A stretch of DNA of 64,000 bases from Parabacteroides faecis (GTDB taxonomy: Bacteria > Bacteroidota > Bacteroidia > Bacteroidales > Tannerellaceae). Shown piece by piece: positions 27,301 through 34,416 of the stretch. How positions within the stretch are numbered: position 1 is the first letter of the stretch; each line of letters starts with the position of its first letter. Below the pieces are notes generated by a model, which searched no databases, was not told where the DNA came from, and was given only the letters and a program-made list of their open reading frames with translations. The stretch covers positions 124,001 through 188,000 of the forward strand of contig NZ_BMPB01000001.1 of NCBI RefSeq assembly GCF_014647375.1. The letters are read 5' to 3'. The translations under genes and the position numbers were made by a program.

Positions 27301-27501
27301 ACGAAGGAATTTCCGGACAGGATAGGCTTGCTTTTCGAACGAAACAGTTTCGGATACACTGTTGCCGGGAGCTAGTAAATGTACTTTTCCGTTGCCGGAA
27401 GGAGTGAATATCACCGTTCTTTTCTCTGTTTGCACGTCATCGGCAAACACGGAAGCTACGGCTAACAATTGACAGATCAGAAGATAAAAGATTTTTTTCA
27501 T
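24355..27501 (-). CDS. Large secreted protein, putative glycoside hydrolase of unassigned family
   Basis: Exported 1048-residue protein (signal peptide MKKIFYLLICQLLAVASVFA). I do not recognise a named family. The first 430 residues look like stacked beta domains (DFGVEIELFYKKPGRY). The middle (about 450-760) is rich in aromatic residues, as in TIM-barrel glycosidases (SYQWSGFRVARPEV, YHMNTEEALWLDEY-like stretch), and a candidate acidic site is MNTEEALW. About residues 850-940 (FLGWNSFEEGDFLRIRNYVF, GGTLVLTAAHL) resemble the glutamine-amidotransferase-like domain of beta-galactosidase A4-type enzymes, and a beta domain ends the protein. It stands alone between two terminated or divergent units. 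A glycosidase role is inferred. Confidence 0.7.
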   Translation of the reverse strand: MKKIFYLLICQLLAVASVFADDVQTEKRTVIFTPSGNGKVHLLAPGNSVSETVSFEKQAYPVRKFLRVIGGVKMPAPFEKRGEEMFRRSEFYIDDNLDSVHVKKDNYSLYFKGEDNNFERHAYYRISGDLLKPGELTVTLPVVKRQDLSVSPGGDFGVEIELFYKKPGRYKDDIYDRPDSLLYFPVPEGSGKYQNVVQKFVLPDNVACAFLRIGGTHFSGECWVEAPRLMQNKKQVCSIPFAKFADKTDDYNYWTGCNLSTRSWPRWTLDFNGTTVYEGNIFDRSSDIADFYILLPESVQGKGDLKLTLLKEDNRAAYSYELRSLELIEESARDFEVVSVPDYVTAGAAFGVLLETNKPDVRLKVQAPSFVFPSFQEIELKETGLHVVEFRAGDYASAVPMTFDDGSRKAEVMIRQIIEKEPDEVYISSGDEIYIDKEYTPYDYFFKWYISKRIGNWYQFRPSYQWSGFRVARPEVIRHYTGLLNKLQIPYAWQVEGRTLAGKRINPDLETLASPMFRGKQAHENDGGYYYWQHFLYQGVFSDMAARNRPYGGIFAKHRPIYTDHGVFIHYDPYGVKDMADGARKLVENFRYSKGESSRHTGPSTMFRYLYQAGYNWLGAEQMYGPEEIILSSLRGASRAYSKQNYGTLHAMQWGSGPFTDPKHSLRLYMSLAVAYMHGSSHMNTEEALWLDEYANDRYSQSGKEHLYAQHRVLDFIETHTRRGELKSNIAVLQGRNDAWKSFGRGSLWSQKGDKWEFNKATESFDLLNVFYPDNIVDGCGPKGWFTSTPYGTVDILPVEAPQDVMNKYKAMVFLGWNSFEEGDFLRIRNYVFNGGTLVLTAAHLNAELQPDQPVKFPVNDAVIREMLGDSYKSLSGKTVISFGSGKIIYFPQTVYPAEASLRSQYEATMRELATETVGEELSKGWIESAPSVGFTVWDNKDRRTIYLLNTDWQSDEQQHQATFVCNGWKFPVDVRRYHIETIHCADGLAVSPGSNTTDILRITKVDNGWQVTVQNTEKDTIRCFNTETGETKTVTLDEPSVHIITVE

Positions 27502-27537
27502 AACTAATATTCAGAGATGTCTGTTAATAAATCAGGC

Positions 27538-27545
27538 CAAATGTA
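27538..27545 (-). promoter_or_regulatory. -7 box (TACATTTG) for the 1048-residue protein
   Basis: Minus-strand TACATTTG, 36 bases before the start codon, matches TAnnTTTG. It is part of the divergent region shared with ribF. Confidence 0.4.
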
Positions 27546-27601
27546 CAACTAATTTGCATGTTACGGATAACAAAGAGTGATTATACCTCGTTGTTTTTAT
27601 G

Positions 27602-27609
27602 TACTTTTG
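27602..27609 (+). promoter_or_regulatory. -7 box (TACTTTTG) for ribF
   Basis: TACTTTTG matches TAnnTTTG. The implied transcription start near 27616 leaves no room for a leader before an ATG at 27622, which supports the ATG at 27637 as the ribF start. Confidence 0.4.
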
Positions 27610-27636
27610 CCATTCCATTGAATGAATAGAAAGAAA

Positions 27637-28563
27637 ATGATCGTTATCAGAGATACGGATTTATTAAAAGGGAAAAGACTGGTCGCCACTATCGGCTTCT
27701 TCGATGGGGTCCATCTGGGACACCGGTTCCTGATCAATGAACTGAAAGGAATTGCAAAGGCTAAAAACCAGCCTTCGGCAGTCATAACCTTTCCGGAACA
27801 TCCTCGTGCCGTATTACATTCGGACTATCAACCGAAATTACTGAATTCATTTGAAGAAAAACTGGAGCAACTGGCGACTACAGGCGTCGATTACTGTATC
27901 GTTCTCGATTTCACTATAGAGCTATCTCGCTTGACGGCACAGGAATTTATCACTTCCATACTGGCTGAGAAACTGCATACAGACGCATTGCTGATCGGTT
28001 ACGATCATCGTTTCGGACGCGATCGCAAAGATGGTTTCGAGCAATATGTCGTTTACGGGGCTGCCTGTGGGATGGAAGTAATAAAAGCCTCTCCTTATGA
28101 CGAAGGCCGTACAGCAGTCAGTTCGTCGGAGATCAGAAAGTTGCTGACCGACTGTCATGTGGAAGAAGCTGCCCGGCTACTGACTTATCCCTACCAACTG
28201 CGGGGAACAATCGTTAATGGGTATAAGGTCGGGCGTAAACTCGGATTTCCGACAGCCAATATACAGGTGGATGAACCTTTTAAAATCGTTCCGGGAATCG
28301 GGGTATATGCTGTCTGGGTATACCTGAAAGGTAAAAGATACAAAGGTATGCTTTATATCGGCGATCGTCCTACGCTCGATAACGGCGATAATATCACACT
28401 GGAAGTAAACATCCTGGACTTCTCGGGAGATATCTATAATAATGAAATAACTGTTGCGTTTATATATTATGTACGGGGAGATGTCAAATTCAATTCGCTG
28501 GACGAACTGATAGAGCAACTCGGACGCGACAGGGATACGGTGGACAAGATATTAATTAGTTAA
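27637..28563 (+). CDS. ribF: Bifunctional riboflavin kinase / FMN adenylyltransferase
   Basis: Makes FMN and then FAD from riboflavin. The N-terminal nucleotidyltransferase domain shows GFFDGVHLGHRFL and a later VSSSEIRKLL motif. The C-terminal riboflavin kinase domain shows GTIVNGYKVGRKLGFPTANI and YIGDRPT, with VNILDFSGDIY matching the catalytic strand. Its 308 residues are normal for the family. I prefer the ATG at 27637, preceded by a purine-rich AGAAAGAAA, over one at 27622, because the nearby -7 box would leave the earlier ATG almost without a leader. A GTTGACA-type inverted repeat follows the gene. Confidence 0.95.
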   Translation: MIVIRDTDLLKGKRLVATIGFFDGVHLGHRFLINELKGIAKAKNQPSAVITFPEHPRAVLHSDYQPKLLNSFEEKLEQLATTGVDYCIVLDFTIELSRLTAQEFITSILAEKLHTDALLIGYDHRFGRDRKDGFEQYVVYGAACGMEVIKASPYDEGRTAVSSSEIRKLLTDCHVEEAARLLTYPYQLRGTIVNGYKVGRKLGFPTANIQVDEPFKIVPGIGVYAVWVYLKGKRYKGMLYIGDRPTLDNGDNITLEVNILDFSGDIYNNEITVAFIYYVRGDVKFNSLDELIEQLGRDRDTVDKILIS

Positions 28564-28654
28564 CAGTTGACAAGTGACAGTTGACAGTTACGAGCAAGCA
28601 TCAGATGCTGCAGGTAGCTTCAACTGTCATTTGTCAACCGTCAACTGTCAACTA
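28562..28654. repeat. GTTGACA/TGTCAAC inverted repeat element, copy 1
   Basis: The left arm (28562-28589) holds AACAGTTGACAAGTGACAG and TTGACAGTT; the right arm (28619-28654) is its approximate reverse complement. The loop contains a small nested AGCAT/ATGCT hairpin. Similar copies lie at 45071-45146 and 51493-51787. It fills almost the whole gap between ribF and the deacetylase gene. Confidence 0.8.
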
Positions 28655-28660
28655 TAAAAA

Positions 28661-29713
28661 ATGTACTACGAAGCAATAGATACTTTAAAAGGGATGATCA
28701 GTCGTCCTTCTTTCAGCCGGGATGAAACGGCTGTAGCCGATTTCCTGCAACAAACCTGGCAGGCCGCCGGACATTCGGTTCATCGTAAAGGGAATAATCT
28801 ATGGATCGTTTCTCCGGGATTCGACCTGAAGAAACCGACCTTATTACTGAACTCACATATCGATACCGTAAAACCGGCTTCCGGCTGGACAAAAGATCCT
28901 TTCAATCCGGAAGAGAGCGAGGATGAAAAACTTTACGGTCTCGGAAGTAATGATGCCGGAGCTAGTGTGGTATCTTTGTATACAGCTTTTACCGTGTTAG
29001 CCGGCAAGGAGCAAATGTATAACCTGATATTCCTGGCTTCCTGCGAAGAAGAAGTTTCCGGTAAAAACGGTCTGGAAAGCGTTCTGCCCGAATTGCCTCC
29101 GGTCTCCTTTGCCATTGTCGGCGAACCAACCGGAATGCAACCGGCTGTAGCCGAAAAAGGATTGATGGTTCTCGACTGCGTTTCGACCGGCAAGGCAGGA
29201 CATGCCGCCCGGAATGAAGGTATCAATGCAATCACGCTGGCGATTAAGGACATCGAATGGTTCAACAACTATCAGTTTCCGCAAAAAAGCGATTTCCTCG
29301 GACCGGTAAAGATGAGCGTTACGATCATTCATGCAGGTACACAGCATAATGTCGTACCCGATCGCTGTGAATTTACAGTCGATATACGCACCAATGAATT
29401 TTACCCTAACGAGAAGCTGTTTGAATTGATCAAAGAGCAAGTAGGTTGCGAAATAAAAGCACGCAGTTTCCGCCTGAACTCAACACGGACAGAGCTGAAT
29501 CACCCATTTGTACAGCGGGCAGTCCTGATGGGTAAAGAGCCATTCGGTTCACCTACACTCAGTGACCAGGCACTTATGCCATTCCCATCCGTCAAGATAG
29601 GTCCGGGCAATTCCGCCCGTTCGCATGCGGCAGACGAATACATCGGGTTGATGGAAATAAGGGAGGCTATCGATACCTATGTGCGGTTACTGGACGGACT
29701 AATTACCGTATAA
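28661..29713 (+). CDS. argE: M20 peptidase, N-acetyl/N-succinyl-ornithine deacetylase type
   Basis: Zinc-dependent M20 amidohydrolase, probably the arginine-pathway ornithine deacylase (Bacteroidetes use N-succinyl intermediates). Metal and catalytic motifs: NSHIDTVKP (His, Asp), LYGLGSNDAGAS (bridging Asp), LASCEEEVSGKNG (Glu pair), GEPTG, and the C-terminal GPGNSARSHAADEYI with the last His ligand. The inserted dimerisation domain includes GKAGHAARNEG. Its 350 residues match the ArgE/DapE branch. The symbol rests on overall resemblance to Bacteroides ArgE and lacks pathway context, since no other arg gene is nearby. The flippase gene starts 6 bases after its stop. Confidence 0.87.
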   Translation: MYYEAIDTLKGMISRPSFSRDETAVADFLQQTWQAAGHSVHRKGNNLWIVSPGFDLKKPTLLLNSHIDTVKPASGWTKDPFNPEESEDEKLYGLGSNDAGASVVSLYTAFTVLAGKEQMYNLIFLASCEEEVSGKNGLESVLPELPPVSFAIVGEPTGMQPAVAEKGLMVLDCVSTGKAGHAARNEGINAITLAIKDIEWFNNYQFPQKSDFLGPVKMSVTIIHAGTQHNVVPDRCEFTVDIRTNEFYPNEKLFELIKEQVGCEIKARSFRLNSTRTELNHPFVQRAVLMGKEPFGSPTLSDQALMPFPSVKIGPGNSARSHAADEYIGLMEIREAIDTYVRLLDGLITV

Positions 29714-29719
29714 TAAATT

Positions 29720-31057
29720 ATGATAGACAGGATACGAATAACCTTGGATAAATTACAGCAGTCAAACATTACCAGACATGTTGTAACCTTAGGATTAGGC
29801 TCATTCGTTTCACAACTAATACCGATTGCAGCCTCTCTAATACTGTCCCGCATATATTCCCCTAAAGCATATGGTGACTGGGGAATATTCGTTAGTTACA
29901 CAGGTATATTGATAGTTTTAGTATCTGGAAAATATGAGTTGGCAATTCTCCGCCCTTCCAGAAAAGTCGGTGCATTAAACTTGGTGGTTTTATCCACTTT
30001 GCTGGCTTTTACCGGAAGCTTCTGTTTTTTTCTTCTTCTGTATTTACTCTGTTTTTTAATGCCTGAGATTATTATTCCAGGTTTGAATTATTTACCTCTT
30101 TATGTATTTATGACCTGTCTTATCCAAATATATAATGGATATGCCAACAGGACTGAGCAATATGATGCTATAGCGCGCTCATCTATATCGCGTAGTCTTT
30201 CACAGGCCGGAAGCAGGATAATACTGGGAGGACTCCGTTATGAAAGTGGCCTGATCATAGGTGCTTTACTGGGAACCATAGCCGGAATATGGTCATTTGT
30301 GAAGAAAATACATATCATCCGGGATATACGACGAAGTTTCTCTTTCCGATACATGTGCAAATTAGCCCATGTATACAGATATTTTCCTTTTTTTCAAATG
30401 CCGAGCGCTTTGTTGAATTCACTGTCGACAAATTTACCATTGATTCTCATGGCATTCTATTTCAATAAGGATCAGATAGGCTGTTTCTCCATGGCTATCA
30501 CTTTATTATATCTACCGGTCACTCTGATCAGTAATTCTTTAGGACAAATATTCTATAAGAAAGCATCTGATTGGCCACCGGAAGACACTGCAAAACTGGC
30601 ACACAAGTTTTTAAAACTAACATTTCCTATCGGACTAGCAATGTCTCTGTTCCTTATCTGGGGAGGAGAACATCTGCTGGGATTCCTTTTAGGCAATCTG
30701 TGGAGTACCACCGGTTTATATGCAGCTTACCTATCTCCATGGATCTGGTTAATCCTTTGTTTTTCTCCTCTAGGAATGATTTTTGACGCATTAGATAAAC
30801 AAAAAACAGAGATGATACTAAATATCTGTTTATTTGTTTCCAGAATCGTGGTAATCATTGCAGGCGGAAGTTTGCTGGCTGCGCATCAGACCATTCTCTT
30901 ATATGGTGTGGTCGGAACTATATTATGGAGCCTTGAAGGATACATTATTTACCGATTGATCGGTATCCGGATTACCACCAGAGAAAAGAGATTCGCTTTC
31001 ATATTTATCAGTATTGTCTTATTGAGCTGGAGTATAAAAATATGGTACACATTCTAA
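29720..31057 (+). CDS. Oligosaccharide flippase (Wzx-like, MOP superfamily)
   Basis: Integral membrane protein of 445 residues with about 12-14 hydrophobic helices, beginning with GLGSFVSQLIPIAASLILSR, typical of polysaccharide-biosynthesis flippases that move lipid-linked glycans across the inner membrane. It follows argE by 6 bases and overlaps the asparagine-synthetase-like gene by 16 bases, so the two are translated together. No glycosyltransferase or polymerase lies nearby, which is unusual for a Wzx. Base composition looks more AT-rich than the flanking ribF and argE genes. Confidence 0.88.
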   Translation: MIDRIRITLDKLQQSNITRHVVTLGLGSFVSQLIPIAASLILSRIYSPKAYGDWGIFVSYTGILIVLVSGKYELAILRPSRKVGALNLVVLSTLLAFTGSFCFFLLLYLLCFLMPEIIIPGLNYLPLYVFMTCLIQIYNGYANRTEQYDAIARSSISRSLSQAGSRIILGGLRYESGLIIGALLGTIAGIWSFVKKIHIIRDIRRSFSFRYMCKLAHVYRYFPFFQMPSALLNSLSTNLPLILMAFYFNKDQIGCFSMAITLLYLPVTLISNSLGQIFYKKASDWPPEDTAKLAHKFLKLTFPIGLAMSLFLIWGGEHLLGFLLGNLWSTTGLYAAYLSPWIWLILCFSPLGMIFDALDKQKTEMILNICLFVSRIVVIIAGGSLLAAHQTILLYGVVGTILWSLEGYIIYRLIGIRITTREKRFAFIFISIVLLSWSIKIWYTF

Positions 31058-32652
31058 TTGAAAATAATCGGATCCATTCCTGGAGTACACACTCTCAGGA
31101 AAAAATGATAGGGTATGTAAAAGGGTATGCTTTCTATCAGAAAGAACTACTGCAAGGGGAGCTATTGTTTCAAACAGTACAGAAAGCCTGGAATGAAATG
31201 TATCTGGAGCAACTATTATTCGATCTGAACGGACAATTCTGTATTATTCTTCAACAAGAGAAACAGACCATTCTCATTACAGACAAGATACGCAGCTATC
31301 CTTTGTTCTATCTGGTAACAGGAGATGATTATATCGTAACCGATACGGGGGATACAGCCTATACATCCTTATCCGACCGTGAATGGGATAAGACTGCTGT
31401 TTTAAGTTATCTTTCAGCAGGATACATGAATGCTGGCTCTACCCTTTTCAGCAACTGCAAAATAACACCGGCATCCACTTATATCGTTATCGATAAAGAA
31501 ATAGCCATTAAATACTACTATACTCCCATATCATTAAAACAGTTAACACAACCGGATATTATATTCAAACGAAGTAAACAAGCATTAGAATCGGCTTTCT
31601 GCCGAATGCTGGAGAGTATCGGAAATGCAACAATCATCCTCCCTCTTAGCGGTGGCTACGACTCCCGGTTGCTTGCATGTCTATGTAGGCAATTTAATGT
31701 ACCAAACGTAATATGCTATACCTATGGAATCAAAGGAAGTCCTGAAATCAACGTCTCCCAAATGGTAGCCCAACAACTGGAATACCCCTGGTATTATGTT
31801 GAATATACAAAAGAGAAATGGGAACGGCTATTAAAATCAAATACCATCGAAGAATATATGCGTTATGCCGGAAATCTAAATACGATCCCTCACTTACAGG
31901 ATTTTCTTGCCATTCAAGAACTCAAGGAAAAACAAATCATTCCGGAAAAAGCAGTTGTCATTCCCGGACATTCAGGAGATCTAATCGGAGGAAGCCATTT
32001 GCCACAGCATATCCAAAGGAAAAATCTCGCATCTAGTTTATACGATAAATACTTCACTCTTAATATTTTAAAGCCCAGAGAAAAAAAAGATCTGATCAAC
32101 AATTTGCAACTCTATATAGAAAAGACATATCCGACAGGTAGCGAACAGGATTATTATCAAGCCTTCCATCTTTGGGGGATACAATTCAGGCAAATAAATT
32201 TTATAATTAATTCCGTACGTCTGTATGAATTTCAGGGATTAGACTGGAGAGTTCCCTTATGGGATGATGCTTTCGAGCAAGTGTGGGATGCCATTCCTTA
32301 CAAACTACGTGTAGGTTCAACTCTTTACAATAAATTCCTTTTTGATACATACTTTATGCCCTTTGGTGTAAGTTTCCATAAAAAGAAAGAGAACAATATT
32401 CCCTCCCCTTTCATTCAATTCATTCGAAATATAATCTCTAATGAAGATCGTTATTATATCAAACGACTTTTAAGCCAAGTGCACTTATATTCTTTTCCCA
32501 AAGATATAAATGCACTGGATATTGTAGGTGAACTCTTAATGAAAGAGAAAAATCTGCAGAAGCTACCATGTATCCGGACAACAAAGCCCAACAGTATGTG
32601 TATGAAAGCACTATACTATTTGTCACTTTATCCCGAAAGTTTCCCCCAATAA
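31042..32652 (+). CDS. Asparagine-synthetase-like protein lacking the glutaminase cysteine
   Basis: Resembles AsnB: an N-terminal Ntn-glutaminase-like half (about 1-170) and an ATP-pyrophosphatase synthetase half with the PP-loop LPLSGGYDSRLL (Ser203 of SGGYDS). The residue after the initiator Met is Val, not the catalytic Cys, so glutamine cannot be used in the normal way and the protein may transfer another amine or form a different amide. Its start lies inside the flippase gene (16-base overlap). Similar pairs occur in surface-glycan and peptide-modification loci, so a role in modifying an exported glycan is plausible but unproved. It ends 16 bases before the convergent kinase gene. Confidence 0.85.
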   Translation: MVHILIENNRIHSWSTHSQEKMIGYVKGYAFYQKELLQGELLFQTVQKAWNEMYLEQLLFDLNGQFCIILQQEKQTILITDKIRSYPLFYLVTGDDYIVTDTGDTAYTSLSDREWDKTAVLSYLSAGYMNAGSTLFSNCKITPASTYIVIDKEIAIKYYYTPISLKQLTQPDIIFKRSKQALESAFCRMLESIGNATIILPLSGGYDSRLLACLCRQFNVPNVICYTYGIKGSPEINVSQMVAQQLEYPWYYVEYTKEKWERLLKSNTIEEYMRYAGNLNTIPHLQDFLAIQELKEKQIIPEKAVVIPGHSGDLIGGSHLPQHIQRKNLASSLYDKYFTLNILKPREKKDLINNLQLYIEKTYPTGSEQDYYQAFHLWGIQFRQINFIINSVRLYEFQGLDWRVPLWDDAFEQVWDAIPYKLRVGSTLYNKFLFDTYFMPFGVSFHKKKENNIPSPFIQFIRNIISNEDRYYIKRLLSQVHLYSFPKDINALDIVGELLMKEKNLQKLPCIRTTKPNSMCMKALYYLSLYPESFPQ

Positions 32653-32668
32653 AAATGTCGACTTTTTC

Positions 32669-34336
32669 TCAATAACGGAAACTTCCGCCTCCCAGGAACT
32701 CACGCAAAAGTGAAGTTCCGGGCAGGCCGACATCCGGAATATAATTGAAGTAACGCAGGAAGCGCAACAAACGATAAGCTTCCGCATTCTCTTCGTCGTC
32801 TTCACGTACTTCTGCTAAAATCGGCTCGGCAAACTTACGCAAAGCAGCCAGCTCATAAAGCATAGCACTGTTGAACATCGCATCCGCATTTTCCTGGTAA
32901 GGGAAAATCCATTTATCTTCTCCCCGACGCACACTCGGCCAGCGGGCAATCGTATCCTTCGCTGAATAACCACGGAAACGGTAATCGCGGATAATACGCC
33001 GTAACAAACGATTATCGGTCGTCGGTATCCAGTTATGATTGTCCAGAGAAATAGAAGTCAGCACAGAGACGTACACCCGATACTTATATTTATCGTCTAT
33101 CATGGAAGTAAGTTCCGGATTCAATGCATGAATACCCTCTATCACCAACACGGAATTCTCACGCATTTTCAGTTTCTTACCTTTATAGACCCGCATACCT
33201 GTTTCAAAATTGAAGCTAGGCACTTCAATCTCTTCTCCCGACAACAGTTTTTTCATTTCACTGTTGAAATAAGGTAGATCAAGTGCATAAAGCGATTCAA
33301 AATCATAATCGCCGGTCTCATCCTTCGGCGTATCTTCCCGATTCAGGAAATAGTCGTCGAGCGAGATACTGACAGGGTGGATCAGATTTGTTATCAACTG
33401 TACTTCCAGACGTTTACAGAAAGTCGTTTTTCCGGAAGAAGACGGTCCCGATATCAACACGATACGAACCCCGTCCTGATATCGGCCGGCAATCTCTTCT
33501 GCTATTTTAGCGACCTGTTTCTCCTGCATCGCTTCGGATACCATGATCACTTCAGACGTATGTCCGTTTTCGAGAGCACGGTTCAGATCACCCACATTAT
33601 TCAGATCCAGTGTCCGCTGTAAAGTCAGATGCTGCTTGTAAGCCTCGAACATCTTATCCTGTTTGATCGCCGGTTCCAGTTCCAGCGGATTGCTTCTTTT
33701 CGGTATCTGGAGCAACACCCCGTCAAAATAAGGAACGATATCGAACAACTGGATATAACCTGTAGAAGGAGTCAGGCAACCATAAAAGAAATTGATATAG
33801 CCATCCAACTCGTAGTAAGAAGTATACGGCATACCGGCAGTTTCAATCAGGCGTGCCTTATCATTCATCCCGCGTTCACGAAAAAGGACGGTAGCATCCA
33901 CTGTCCGTACCGTTTTATGCAGGAAAGGCAGATCGGCATCGATAATTTCACGCATACGCTTCTTTATCTTGTCGATCGTTTCTATATCGATCTTCTTTCC
34001 GTTATGGATCACGCAGTAGTAACCCTTCGAGATCGGATGTTCCAAATTTAATGTAGCGGAAGGCAACACGTCATTCACCGCTTTCGAAAAAATATGACAC
34101 AACGAACGGACATACGTACGAAGCCCGGAAAGTTGTGTATAGTCCACGAACTCAACATCTTTCGGATGCCAGCAGCGAAAATTCAAGCTTTCCACTTTAT
34201 TGTTCACTTTTGCATTCATCGGACGGAAACGCAAGGGCGCACCGATCATCGTATAAATATCTAATAAAGAAGAACCAATAGGGACCTCTTTATAGGTATT
34301 GTTATTTTTGCAATAAATTGTGATTGTTTCAGACAT
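32669..34336 (-). CDS. TGS-domain uridine kinase fusion (nucleoside kinase)
   Basis: 555-residue fusion common in Bacteroidetes. The N-terminus carries a TGS domain (ITIYCKNNNTYKEVPIGSSL) and a threonyl-tRNA-synthetase second-additional-like domain (GYYCVIHNGKKIDIETIDKI region). The C-terminal half is a phosphoribulokinase/uridine-kinase P-loop domain with Walker A GPSSSGKTTF near residue 295, ISLDDYF and VLVIEGIHALNPEL. It probably phosphorylates uridine/cytidine or a related nucleoside; why it carries tRNA-synthetase-like domains is unknown. It is divergent from the first phosphate transporter. Confidence 0.9.
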   Translation of the reverse strand: MSETITIYCKNNNTYKEVPIGSSLLDIYTMIGAPLRFRPMNAKVNNKVESLNFRCWHPKDVEFVDYTQLSGLRTYVRSLCHIFSKAVNDVLPSATLNLEHPISKGYYCVIHNGKKIDIETIDKIKKRMREIIDADLPFLHKTVRTVDATVLFRERGMNDKARLIETAGMPYTSYYELDGYINFFYGCLTPSTGYIQLFDIVPYFDGVLLQIPKRSNPLELEPAIKQDKMFEAYKQHLTLQRTLDLNNVGDLNRALENGHTSEVIMVSEAMQEKQVAKIAEEIAGRYQDGVRIVLISGPSSSGKTTFCKRLEVQLITNLIHPVSISLDDYFLNREDTPKDETGDYDFESLYALDLPYFNSEMKKLLSGEEIEVPSFNFETGMRVYKGKKLKMRENSVLVIEGIHALNPELTSMIDDKYKYRVYVSVLTSISLDNHNWIPTTDNRLLRRIIRDYRFRGYSAKDTIARWPSVRRGEDKWIFPYQENADAMFNSAMLYELAALRKFAEPILAEVREDDEENAEAYRLLRFLRYFNYIPDVGLPGTSLLREFLGGGSFRY

Positions 34337-34356
34337 ATTATATCAGTTATTATTTG

Positions 34357-34364
34357 TAGTTTTG
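34357..34364 (+). promoter_or_regulatory. -7 box (TAGTTTTG) for the first Na/Pi transporter
   Basis: TAGTTTTG matches TAnnTTTG, 53 bases upstream of the start at 34417. No -33 TTTG is visible at the expected distance. Confidence 0.35.
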
Positions 34365-34416
34365 CTGCCTAAAGTTAGGAATATTAATCGGATATACTTC
34401 CAGGTATAACTATTTT

